In this document: in pieces, positions 54,564 to 62,630 of the stretch
How positions within the stretch are numbered: position 1 is the stretch's first letter
Layout: each line of letters begins with the position of its first letter
Origin: Bacteroidota bacterium
GTDB taxonomy: Bacteria; Bacteroidota; Ignavibacteria; Ignavibacteriales; Ignavibacteriaceae
Length of the DNA stretch: 64,000 nucleotides
Assembly (NCBI GenBank): GCA_021824145.1
Contig: JAKALM010000001.1
Location: 1-64,000, forward strand
Direction: 5' to 3'
Made by a program: the position numbers and the translations under genes
The notes under the pieces: generated by a model
Told to the model about the DNA's origin: nothing
Database searches by the model: none
Seen by the model: the letters and a program-made list of their open reading frames with translations, nothing else

Positions 54564-54809
54564 TTATTTTTTTGAGTATTTTCTCTTGAACTTTTCAACA
54601 CGGCCTGCAGTATCTAGCAGCTTTTGTTTGCCGGTAAAGAAAGGATGGGAACCGCTGGAAATTTCTAATTTTACCAAAGGATATGTGTTTCCATCTTCCC
54701 ATTTGATTGTATCGCTTGTTTGAATTGTAGAGCGAGTCAAAATGGCAAAATCGCAAGATGCGTCCTGAAATACTACCGGTCTGTAATTTGGATGAATTCC
54801 TTGTTTCAT
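54564..54809 (-). CDS. rpmE2: 50S ribosomal protein L31, type B
   Basis: The 81-aa protein matches L31 ([44 protein letters not shown]). It lacks the CxxC zinc-binding motifs of type A L31, so it is the zinc-independent form often induced under zinc limitation. A promoter-like TTG-N20-TATATTTA lies at 54853-54883 on the minus strand. No Zur-like operator was recognised. Confidence 0.96.
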   Translation of the reverse strand: MKQGIHPNYRPVVFQDASCDFAILTRSTIQTSDTIKWEDGNTYPLVKLEISSGSHPFFTGKQKLLDTAGRVEKFKRKYSKK

Positions 54810-54852
54810 TTAACTAACCTAAAATTTTATATTACTTTTTAAAAATCAAGTA

Positions 54853-54883
54853 TAAATATAGGAAAGATAAGCGATAATTTCAA
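54853..54883 (-). promoter_or_regulatory. Possible promoter of rpmE
   Basis: On the minus strand TTG (54883-54881), 20 nt, TATATTTA (54860-54853), seven of eight matches to TAnnTTTG. It precedes the rpmE start by about 45 bp. Confidence 0.4.
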
Positions 54884-54994
54884 AAGAATTTAATGTGTAA
54901 AAATTTACAAAAAATGAGGTTTTCCTCTGTGTTAAAATTTAATTTTGCCCCTTATAATTACTTACAAAACAGAATATTTAATAATCAAATCCTT

Positions 54995-56011
54995 TCAGCA
55001 GAGTATTTCTGAAATGAGCATAATTAAAGTTGTCTTTTCGTCGAATGAAGATGTTTTAATGGAAGTATCTGCCTTTAAAAGTGCGTTGACAGCCTTATAA
55101 ATATCTTTATCAGAATATGTTGATCTTGCTTTAAGATAATCTTTATAATAGAAATGATGTGTTCCAACAATTTTTGCTGCAGTATCTAATGGAATTTTAT
55201 TTGCTTGAAGTTCGTGGATTCTTGAAATACTTGCAAAATATTTTGTCAGCATTGCTATTATTCCAATTAATTCATCGCCGTTTTCAAATAAGTTTAAGGC
55301 GATTTTTAAAGCTGTCTCTTTATCCTTTTTTCCAATTGCATTTTGCAAATCAAAGATTGTATATTTTTTAAATTTTGTAGATAGTGATTTGATAGAGTCG
55401 AAAGTAATTTCTTTTTCTTCATTTAAATAAATAAAAATTTTATCAAGCTGTGCTTCAATCATCTCTCGGTTTTCACCAACGATGTCTATCAAATAACGAG
55501 CATTTTCTGATGAAATATATTTTCCTTTATTCTTTGCAAATGCAACAAGCCATTCTACTAAATATTCACCTTTTAATTCTTTAGCTTCAAAAATAAAATT
55601 GTGTTTTACCAGCGAATGATATGGCTCAGTTTCAAAATTTGCAATCTTTCCTTCATGGATAATTACAAGCACCGTAAAATCCGGCGGTGAAGTAATATAA
55701 TTTACCAATGATTTTTTATCTTTTATTTTTTCAAAATCTTTAATTGTTATAAATTTTTTCCCAGTGCCGAAGGGAAACGCTGAAGCGACATTTAATATTT
55801 CACTTAAATTTTTATCCTCACCGTAAAATGTTTCTTTGTCAAAATCAGATGAGATAAAAGGTGAGACTGCTTTATCTATTAAAGTTAACCCAGTATCAAA
55901 AGAATATGTATCATCGCCAAAGAAAAAATAAACGGGAAGCAATTTCCCGTTCTTTAATTCTGCAGCAATTTGTCCTATTGCTGGTATGTTTACTTTTTGT
56001 TTTGCCATCAA
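54995..56011 (-). CDS. holA: DNA polymerase III subunit delta
   Basis: The 338-aa clamp-loader subunit opens the beta ring. It has the N-terminal LPVYFFFGDDTYSFDTGLTLI and the AAA-like lid with FTTLVIIHEG-type segments, and the C-terminal delta domain (about 215-335; LQNAIGKKDKETALKIALNLFENG). HolA lacks a functional Walker A, as expected. Start ATG 56011 or the next ATG. Last gene of the lolA-to-holA operon, 39 bp after the cyclophilin gene. Confidence 0.9.
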   Translation of the reverse strand: MMAKQKVNIPAIGQIAAELKNGKLLPVYFFFGDDTYSFDTGLTLIDKAVSPFISSDFDKETFYGEDKNLSEILNVASAFPFGTGKKFITIKDFEKIKDKKSLVNYITSPPDFTVLVIIHEGKIANFETEPYHSLVKHNFIFEAKELKGEYLVEWLVAFAKNKGKYISSENARYLIDIVGENREMIEAQLDKIFIYLNEEKEITFDSIKSLSTKFKKYTIFDLQNAIGKKDKETALKIALNLFENGDELIGIIAMLTKYFASISRIHELQANKIPLDTAAKIVGTHHFYYKDYLKARSTYSDKDIYKAVNALLKADTSIKTSSFDEKTTLIMLISEILC

Positions 56012-56050
56012 TCCCGCTTTAAAGCAGAAAGAAAATTGTATTTAATTCAA

Positions 56051-56629
56051 TTATTTCTTCGGTCTATGTTCTATTTTTATCGACTCTATTATTACCGGTT
56101 TAACAGGCATATCGTATGGTTTGGTTGTTGGTACTTTTCCAATTTTTTGTACAACATCCATTCCTTCAATTACTTTACCGAATATTGTAAAATGATAATT
56201 AAGCCATGGTGTTGGAGCGAGAGTTATAAAAAACTGGCTGCCGTTAGTATTCGGTCCGCGGTTAGCCATTGCCATTACACCGGCAGAATCAAAAGTATAA
56301 TTTTGATTAAACTCGTCGTCAAAAACTCCTCCCCAAATACTTTGCCCGCCGGTTCCGTTTCCGTTCGGGTCGCCGCCTTGAATCATAAATTTATCAATTA
56401 CTCTATGAAAAGTTAAACTATCATAATATCCTCTTTCGGATAGGCCCACAAAATTTTGCACTGCTTTTGGAGCTACGTCGGGAAGAAGTTCACATTGAAA
56501 AGTTCCCATGTTTGTATTTATGACTGCTACAATTGTTGAATCATTCATTGAATTATGTCCATTAGATTTTTGCTGCTTGCATCCTAATACAAGCGAAGTT
56601 AAAAAGAGAAATAAAAAAATTTTTTTCAT
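56051..56629 (-). CDS. Cyclophilin-type peptidyl-prolyl isomerase (lipoprotein)
   Basis: A 192-aa lipoprotein: lipobox LVLGC (Cys about 17) and a cyclophilin domain with FHRVIDKFMIQGGDPNGNGTGG, NGSQFFITLAPTPWLNYHFTIFG. It catalyses cis-trans isomerisation of proline bonds in the periplasm. Start ATG 56629 is preferred because TAGGAG lies six bases upstream; the GTG at 56635 is the alternative. It follows uppP by a few bp. Confidence 0.94.
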   Translation of the reverse strand: MKKIFLFLFLTSLVLGCKQQKSNGHNSMNDSTIVAVINTNMGTFQCELLPDVAPKAVQNFVGLSERGYYDSLTFHRVIDKFMIQGGDPNGNGTGGQSIWGGVFDDEFNQNYTFDSAGVMAMANRGPNTNGSQFFITLAPTPWLNYHFTIFGKVIEGMDVVQKIGKVPTTKPYDMPVKPVIIESIKIEHRPKK

Positions 56630-56637
56630 ATTCACTC

Positions 56638-57486
56638 CTAAGGAAGAATTACATGTGAAGAAAGCAAAGCTAAAATTATAATTCCTAAAGCAATTCGATA
56701 ATAAATGAAAACGAAAGTTGTATTTTTTCTTAAAAATTTAAGAAGAAGGTCAATTGAAAGATAACCAAAAATAAAAGCGAATATCGTTGAAAGTACCAAA
56801 TGCAAACCCATGCCTGGATTTAAAAATTTTCGCGCTTCGTAAAGCTCCAGCAAACCGCTTGCAAGCACTGCAGGAATACTTAACAAGAATGAAAATCTTG
56901 CTGCAGTTTCTCTGTTCATTCCAAGAAATAAACCGCCTGTAATTGTTGTGCCTGACCTGCTTGAGCCGGGAATAAGCGCAAAACACTGAGCCACACCAAC
57001 CCCAAATGCATCCCACTTTGTTATTTCTTTCATGTCTTTTTTCAGCTTTGCAGTTTTTTCTGCAATTGCAAGAATAATTGCAAGTCCGATTAAGCTGAAA
57101 GCAATTACATAAAGATCTTTTGTCAGTGCGCCTTCAATTATTTTTTTAAGTGATAAGCCAATTATTCCAACCGGAATTGAGCCTACAATAATTAGCCATC
57201 CTAATTTTGAGTTAAGCGATTGATCGGAATATTTTACTTTCTGTTTTACATTTTGATTTAAAAATTCAAATATAATTTCCCAAACATCTTTCCAAAAATA
57301 TATCAATACAGCGAGCATGGTACCCAATTGAATAACAGCCATAAATGCAGTCCATTCATTATCACTCATTGCTGGAATAACCTGCAAAAGCTTTGCGGCA
57401 ATTGTTAGATGCGCTGTACTGCTGATTGGCAAAAATTCTGTTAAGCCCTGGATTATTCCGAGAAGAATAGCTTCAAAAATATTCAA
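56638..57486 (-). CDS. uppP: Undecaprenyl-diphosphatase (BacA/UppP)
   Basis: An integral membrane enzyme of 282 aa with about eight helices. It recycles undecaprenyl diphosphate to the monophosphate carrier for peptidoglycan and O-antigen synthesis. The motifs QGLTEFLPISSTAHL and LIPGSSRSGTTITGG are the active-site signatures. Nine bp after the outer-membrane protein gene and directly before the cyclophilin gene. Confidence 0.97.
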   Translation of the reverse strand: MNIFEAILLGIIQGLTEFLPISSTAHLTIAAKLLQVIPAMSDNEWTAFMAVIQLGTMLAVLIYFWKDVWEIIFEFLNQNVKQKVKYSDQSLNSKLGWLIIVGSIPVGIIGLSLKKIIEGALTKDLYVIAFSLIGLAIILAIAEKTAKLKKDMKEITKWDAFGVGVAQCFALIPGSSRSGTTITGGLFLGMNRETAARFSFLLSIPAVLASGLLELYEARKFLNPGMGLHLVLSTIFAFIFGYLSIDLLLKFLRKNTTFVFIYYRIALGIIILALLSSHVILP

Positions 57487-57495
57487 ATTGTCCTC

Positions 57496-58164
57496 CTAAA
57501 AAATATAAGATACTCCAAGCCTTAATCCAGCCGAAAGAGCGTTAAAGTTTACGTTTTGATTATATGCGTTATTTACCAAATACTGATTTCCGCTTTTGGG
57601 TTCTCCATTAAAATCATATTTAAGATCAACCCCAATGTTTGCGTACAAATTGCCGCTTAGCAAAGTATTGCCATCTGCTTTTAAAATTAATCCGAAACCA
57701 GTTGATGTGTATGTTTGCGATGTTGGTGTTCCAGGAAGCTGTTGAACAGCGCTTACAAAACGCGGACCGATACCACCACCAAATTTAAAATCAAATCCTT
57801 TACCCCTTATTACATAGTAATTTAAAATTGAAGGCATTATTATTCCATAATTTAATCTGTACTCACCAAGACTATAACTATAATTATAAGAATTAATTAA
57901 ATATGCAATCTCAATTCCAATTTCATAATGTTCATTTAAGAAATATCCTGCCTCGCCAGAGAATGTTACCGCCGAACCAAATGTTGCAAGTCTTTGGCCT
58001 GGTGCAGTAAAATTCAAATTTAAATAATCAGTCAATGAAGGAACTGAGATAAAAGAAATTCCCATTCCTGCTCGTAAATCAAAATTGTCTTGCTGTATAT
58101 TATTCTGTGAGAATGAAATTACCGATGTAAAGAATATCAAAATAAAAGTAAAAATATATTTCAT
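57496..58164 (-). CDS. Outer-membrane beta-barrel protein
   Basis: The 222-aa protein has a signal peptide (1-19), then alternating hydrophobic strands ending in the aromatic LRLGVSYIF, the usual C-terminal barrel signature. Several strands contain YEIGIEIAYLIN and LSGNLYANIGVDL. It resembles porin-family or OmpW-like outer-membrane proteins of this phylum. It overlaps the flippase gene by 4 bp (ATGA) and so is translationally coupled. Confidence 0.85.
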   Translation of the reverse strand: MKYIFTFILIFFTSVISFSQNNIQQDNFDLRAGMGISFISVPSLTDYLNLNFTAPGQRLATFGSAVTFSGEAGYFLNEHYEIGIEIAYLINSYNYSYSLGEYRLNYGIIMPSILNYYVIRGKGFDFKFGGGIGPRFVSAVQQLPGTPTSQTYTSTGFGLILKADGNTLLSGNLYANIGVDLKYDFNGEPKSGNQYLVNNAYNQNVNFNALSAGLRLGVSYIF

Positions 58165-59216
58165 AATTCTTCTATGTCTGTTTTCATTACTTTAAATAGA
58201 TTTTCGTGCTGTTTGTTCAAAATGAAATAGAAAAAAAGTGCCGAAAAGATAAATAAAAAATATGAAATAACATGTGTTATAATAGCGTAAGCTAATGCTA
58301 CGGATTCGCCAAAACCGAATAATAAAACAAGTGCTGCTTTTGTTAATGCTTCATAAGAACCAATTGCACCAGGTGTTGGTATTACTACACCGATTGCGCT
58401 TATGCTCATAAGTATCCACGCCATTGAATATGAAACGTGATGAACATTTTGCATCCCCAATGTAAGAAATCCGATGTATGCGTTTAATGCATACACCATC
58501 ATAATTAAAACGCTGAGAGCGAATGTATAAAAATAATTTTTTGCGCCTTTAAGACTTGCAAATCCCTGAGTAAGCATATCAAAAATGTATGCGGCTTTAT
58601 GTGCAAACTTTGGTGAAAACCTTCCAATCACTTTTATGATTAATCCGTAAAATCTTTCTTTGAATTTTACAAGCATGTAAACAAATGCTACTACAAGCGC
58701 TATAATAAGTAATGTTATATACATTGTTGATTTTAGCCATGGAAAGCTTGCGTAAAGTTTTTCGCTCCAGATTAAAACAGAGATTAAAATTGCGAGTCCA
58801 AGAAAAATTACGTCAATTATTCTTTCAAGAATTACCGTACCAAACATTGATGAGCGTGATAATTTTTCCCATTTGCCAATAACAACAGCGCGAGAAATTT
58901 CTCCCATTCTCGGAACAACGCAGCTTACTCCGTAACCAACCATCAATGCGCCAAAAAGGTTTTTAATTGAAGTATCTTTTTTTACCGAGTTCAAAATTAT
59001 TTTCCAACGCACGGCGCGCAGATAATGAGAAAAAATCATTGAAATGATAAGTACAATAATCCAGATTATTGAGGCTTCGGAAATAGTTTGAATAACATGC
59101 TCAAAATCTACTCCACGGAAAGCTATATACAAAAATATTCCTGCAAGAATAAAAGAAAGCACATACTTTAGAGAATGTATTATTCGCTGTGCTGCCAGTT
59201 TTTTATCGGAGGTCAA
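58161..59216 (-). CDS. Lysylphosphatidylglycerol synthase TM-like (UPF0104) membrane protein
   Basis: A 351-aa protein with about eight transmembrane helices and the family's LRAVRWKIIL and CVVPRMGEISRAVVIGKWEKL segments, plus the Gly-Pro motif TPGAIGSYEAL. The family covers the flippase half of MprF and free-standing transporters. No synthase domain is attached. It overlaps lolA by 14 bp and the barrel gene by 4 bp. Likely involved in lipid movement; substrate unknown. Confidence 0.88.
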   Translation of the reverse strand: MTSDKKLAAQRIIHSLKYVLSFILAGIFLYIAFRGVDFEHVIQTISEASIIWIIVLIISMIFSHYLRAVRWKIILNSVKKDTSIKNLFGALMVGYGVSCVVPRMGEISRAVVIGKWEKLSRSSMFGTVILERIIDVIFLGLAILISVLIWSEKLYASFPWLKSTMYITLLIIALVVAFVYMLVKFKERFYGLIIKVIGRFSPKFAHKAAYIFDMLTQGFASLKGAKNYFYTFALSVLIMMVYALNAYIGFLTLGMQNVHHVSYSMAWILMSISAIGVVIPTPGAIGSYEALTKAALVLLFGFGESVALAYAIITHVISYFLFIFSALFFYFILNKQHENLFKVMKTDIEEL

Positions 59217-59808
59217 TAACTTTACTTCCTTTTGGCGGGATAAATGTAAATGTTGAGTTATTTAACTTTTGATTCAGCTTATAATTTGAAAATTCTATTT
59301 TTATAAGCGCATCATTCTGATCGGTTAGTACAATCTTTTGAACTAAATCTTCGGTGTTTATATAAAGCTTTGCAATTTTAAAATTCATTCCCGGTTTGCC
59401 TGGTTTTAATATAAGAATATTATTCCCATTTTCTTTTTCATTGGTAACAGTGCATTTAGCAGGATATTCATCAATGATCCTCTTAAGTGAAATCATTGAA
59501 GGATCGCTTGGATCATAATTACTGATAATTACTTTGTTCTCTTTTTTATTATAGTTCCAATTAGTTGTACCGTCAGAAACGATCAACAAATTTTTTAGTT
59601 CAAGCCTCAAATCATTTTCTTTTTTATAAAAAAATTTTCCGGCCAAATTAATTTTGCCATTTGTTGATTGTTTGAAGTCGGCGGATAAATCATTTATCGA
59701 GTTGAATTTACTTTGCAGTGATTTTAAAAGCTGATCGCCTCCGCTTTGTGAAAACGTAAGCACTGAGAAAACAAACAAACTGGTAAGTAAAAATATTATT
59801 CTTTTCAT
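59203..59808 (-). CDS. lolA: LolA-like outer-membrane lipoprotein carrier
   Basis: A 201-aa periplasmic protein with signal peptide (1-22), then the LolA fold: FNSINDLSADFKQSTNG, AGKFFYKKENDLRLELKN, VSDGTTNWNYNKKENKVIIS. It ferries lipoproteins from the inner to the outer membrane. In Bacteroidota it is commonly adjacent to ftsK. Here the partial ftsK lies 2.8 kb away with four opposite-strand genes between. First gene of this operon. Confidence 0.9.
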   Translation of the reverse strand: MKRIIFLLTSLFVFSVLTFSQSGGDQLLKSLQSKFNSINDLSADFKQSTNGKINLAGKFFYKKENDLRLELKNLLIVSDGTTNWNYNKKENKVIISNYDPSDPSMISLKRIIDEYPAKCTVTNEKENGNNILILKPGKPGMNFKIAKLYINTEDLVQKIVLTDQNDALIKIEFSNYKLNQKLNNSTFTFIPPKGSKVIDLR

Positions 59809-60036
59809 CTTTTTATAATTTAAATATTTAGCGATTGAAATTTATGAAATTTGAATGATAAAATAACATGTTAAAATTGAAACCCAAATCCAATATTTTG
59901 TATCAATAATAAAATCTAATTTAATACAAAACAATAAAATTTTTGTGGATAGTGTAAAATACTTTGCATAAGTTAAGCGTAGAAAAAAAGGAGTAATATT
60001 TAATTACTATTAAATTAAATAATATTGGGGTTTTTA

Positions 60037-60630
60037 ATGAAGCCTTCACATCTAATTAAAGCAATAGTATTTCTAATATTTACTTTTATTTTAATTGGCT
60101 GCAAGAATAATGCTGTAAGACCGACATTACTCGGCGGATATTTAGTTAATGACTTTTTCCCTTTAAAGGTTGGCAACAAATGGACATTCAATTATAATAT
60201 GAATGACCGTTATGACATTACAAATATGTTTAACGCTAAAGGAATATTAACATGGGAAGTAATTAAAAGTAAATCTCCTAATGATTTTGTAATTCAGTCA
60301 ACACTTGATGCAGTTAGGCATTATTTTCCTATCAGCCGCGATTCAGTTGTAGCTCCGGATACTGTTGATTTTGAAGTTACTGAAACATTCGGCGGTACAG
60401 TTTCTTTTCAAGATCCGCATCTTTTAGTTGATCCGATTTCTTTTAATAGATATATCCAAGATTTTAGCGGTGCCGGAACTATTCATATTGTTACCATGGC
60501 TAATGAAGATGTAATTGATTTATCTCTTCAAAAGAATGTCGGGATTGAACAATTCACCATGACTCAGTCTCATAACTCTGCGCCAGATGGAAAGGTTACA
60601 TTAAATAATTATTTCATACAAAAAAATTAA
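60037..60630 (+). CDS. Lipoprotein of unknown function
   Basis: A 197-aa lipoprotein with signal and lipobox ILIGC (Cys about 22). The body contains DFFPLKVGNKWTFNYNMNDRYD, a pattern seen in small outer-membrane or surface proteins of Bacteroidota-like bacteria (hypothetical LVxGNxWTY family). Start ATG 60037; a TTG at 60025 exists but has no advantage. First gene of the plus-strand cluster. An imperfect AATATTTAAT inverted repeat lies just upstream at about 59997-60025. Confidence 0.72.
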   Translation: MKPSHLIKAIVFLIFTFILIGCKNNAVRPTLLGGYLVNDFFPLKVGNKWTFNYNMNDRYDITNMFNAKGILTWEVIKSKSPNDFVIQSTLDAVRHYFPISRDSVVAPDTVDFEVTETFGGTVSFQDPHLLVDPISFNRYIQDFSGAGTIHIVTMANEDVIDLSLQKNVGIEQFTMTQSHNSAPDGKVTLNNYFIQKN

Positions 60631-60650
60631 AACTGCTTCATTATTGAAAG

Positions 60651-61334
60651 ATGAATATTAAAAATATTTTTTTAGTTTTTGCTTTTATCTTAACAGGCTG
60701 CTCATCATATTATACCGCAAGGCAATTTTCATCCAGTAAAGAATTTTATAAGGACTTCAATGATTTCGCAAAAAATAAAAACTTAAAAGTTACTCTAATT
60801 AATGATAGTACTTTTATTACTGATGAAGGGACTCAAATATCTCATGATAGTCTTGTACTAATTAGGAAATCTCAAGAAACTGAAATGAAGATTCTTCATC
60901 CAAAAGATTTTAAAAGCATAAATGATTATTACGATACTGACTCAAATCATGTGTATAAAATAATTTTAAATGATGGAAAAGAACTTGATGAAAAAGAAGT
61001 AAAATTCTTTCCTGATTCATCTATACAAATCTCACAAATAAATACTTTCACCAAACCTTATTTAATACCTATTAAACAAATAAAGAGAATTAATTATAAC
61101 AGGCATTGGCTGGGAATTCCTTTTGGGAGTTTGACAGGTGCGGTGCTTGGGACTCTTGCCGGTGCTGCTGGAATTATACCGGTTTATGAATCGCACCCTA
61201 ATTTTTATGGCGGGCAAACCAGAGATATTGAAACCGGAGGTGCTATGATTTTGGGATTTGGTGCCGGTTCTATTGTTGGTGGAATTATCGGGTGGCTGAT
61301 TGGTTATAATTATGTCTATGTTTTCAATAATTAA
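60651..61334 (+). CDS. Lipoprotein with glycine-zipper membrane segment
   Basis: A 227-aa protein with a signal and lipobox LTGC (Cys about 17). Beta-rich central region (about 40-145), then two glycine-rich hydrophobic segments (about 155-225; GSLTGAVLGTLAGAAGI and GFGAGSIVGGIIGWLIGYNYV) like glycine-zipper motifs that insert in membranes. Function unknown. Between a lipoprotein gene and two outer-membrane genes on the same strand, 20 bp from the former. Confidence 0.7.
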   Translation: MNIKNIFLVFAFILTGCSSYYTARQFSSSKEFYKDFNDFAKNKNLKVTLINDSTFITDEGTQISHDSLVLIRKSQETEMKILHPKDFKSINDYYDTDSNHVYKIILNDGKELDEKEVKFFPDSSIQISQINTFTKPYLIPIKQIKRINYNRHWLGIPFGSLTGAVLGTLAGAAGIIPVYESHPNFYGGQTRDIETGGAMILGFGAGSIVGGIIGWLIGYNYVYVFNN

Positions 61335-61356
61335 AAATGCGAAGAGAAATTATTTT

Positions 61357-61914
61357 ATGCTAAAGTATCTAGCTCTTCTTTTTATGATATTGCCGGTAGT
61401 ACTTTTAGAAGCACAGATAGCGCAGGGAATGATTGGCGGAGTTTCCTTGAATGTTAATTATATGATTGAAAATAAAAATTCATCTTTATCAAATGAAATT
61501 CTTCCTCCGCCGGATTTAAGCGTTTATTTGGGTTATGATTTTAATAATTTTTTCACAGCAAATTTTTATGCAGATTATAATTCATTTGCCGATAATTGGG
61601 ACGGACTGGAATTGGGAGCCGCATTTAAATATATGGTTATAAATAATCTATTTGCTTCCGGAGGTTTTAGTTATGCATTTATATCCGGAGGCAATGATTC
61701 TCCAGGAAACAATCCGCTGATATTAGTTAAAAGAAATTTTACTTATCTAAATATTGGTGCTGAATATTTTTTGTCTAAAATATCATTTGTAGAATTAATT
61801 TATTCTAAGCCGGTTGATAAGAATACTGTTTACGGTTACGATAGTTACGGGAATAATATACTTTCACTATCCGGTAAAATAAAATTGGGATTTGGATTTA
61901 ATTTCTCTTTATGA
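61357..61914 (+). CDS. Outer-membrane beta-barrel-like protein
   Basis: The 185-aa protein starts with a signal peptide (MLKYLALLFMILPVVLLEAQ) and shows alternating strand patterns to the C-terminal LGFGFNFSL, typical of an eight-strand barrel. ATG 61357 is chosen because it gives a clean signal peptide; a longer frame begins at 61300 inside the previous gene. It overlaps the next gene by ATGA. No specific family recognised. Confidence 0.65.
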   Translation: MLKYLALLFMILPVVLLEAQIAQGMIGGVSLNVNYMIENKNSSLSNEILPPPDLSVYLGYDFNNFFTANFYADYNSFADNWDGLELGAAFKYMVINNLFASGGFSYAFISGGNDSPGNNPLILVKRNFTYLNIGAEYFLSKISFVELIYSKPVDKNTVYGYDSYGNNILSLSGKIKLGFGFNFSL

Positions 61915-62543
61915 AATTTATGAAGATAAAATACTTTTTACCTGCAGTTTTTTCTTTCCTACTATTTGGCTGTCCATCAATTTTCGCTACTAATTTCTCT
62001 GCAGAAAATTGGTATTACAAGTACGCAAATATTAATTCTCCCAATAGAAAATTTGCTGTATGGTTTAATAGTGATAATTCCTTGTATATTACTTCTGATT
62101 CAGCAGCGAACAAAGATACTTTAACAACTCCGGTAGTTCGCCCTGTAAAAAGCGGTTACAATATTTTCTACGCCGAATTATTTGGCAACGGATTTTTCTC
62201 ATCTCTAAATTATGAGCGTGTTGTTTCTAAATATTTCAGCATACGATTGGCAATGGCAATAATATTTAGCAGTTCATCGTCTAATTCCGGTTCTCATACA
62301 GACTTTGGTGTATTTCCATTCATGATGGTAAATTTTTTACTTAACATTCATGGTAATAACTACTTTGAATTTGGGGCTGGTTCGTTCGTATTTTTCGAAG
62401 CATTTTTCCCAGATTTTGCGATTGGCTATAGATACAGCGTTAAAGAAGGCGGCTTTTTCTTCAGTCTTACATTCGATATAGTTTCTGTTACTGAAAACAA
62501 AATGATTCCCTGGGGAGGAATTGGAGTAGGATTTAGTTTTTAG
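61911..62543 (+). CDS. Exported outer-membrane-like protein, unknown function
   Basis: A 210-aa protein with an N-terminal signal (FLPAVFSFLLFGCPS; the Cys could be lipidated, though Phe at -2 is unusual). The body has barrel-like strands (YERVVSKYFSIRLAMAIIF, YFEFGAGSFVFFEAFFPDFAIGYRYS) and ends GGIGVGFSF. Coupled to the previous gene by an ATGA overlap. Function unknown. Confidence 0.62.
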   Translation: MKFMKIKYFLPAVFSFLLFGCPSIFATNFSAENWYYKYANINSPNRKFAVWFNSDNSLYITSDSAANKDTLTTPVVRPVKSGYNIFYAELFGNGFFSSLNYERVVSKYFSIRLAMAIIFSSSSSNSGSHTDFGVFPFMMVNFLLNIHGNNYFEFGAGSFVFFEAFFPDFAIGYRYSVKEGGFFFSLTFDIVSVTENKMIPWGGIGVGFSF

Positions 62544-62630
62544 TTAAATAGGTAGAAATTATTTATTTCTTTTTCCATTAATATTTTTCTTTGTCGGCTG
62601 CACAGAAATTTTTATATAAAAAGAAAAATT

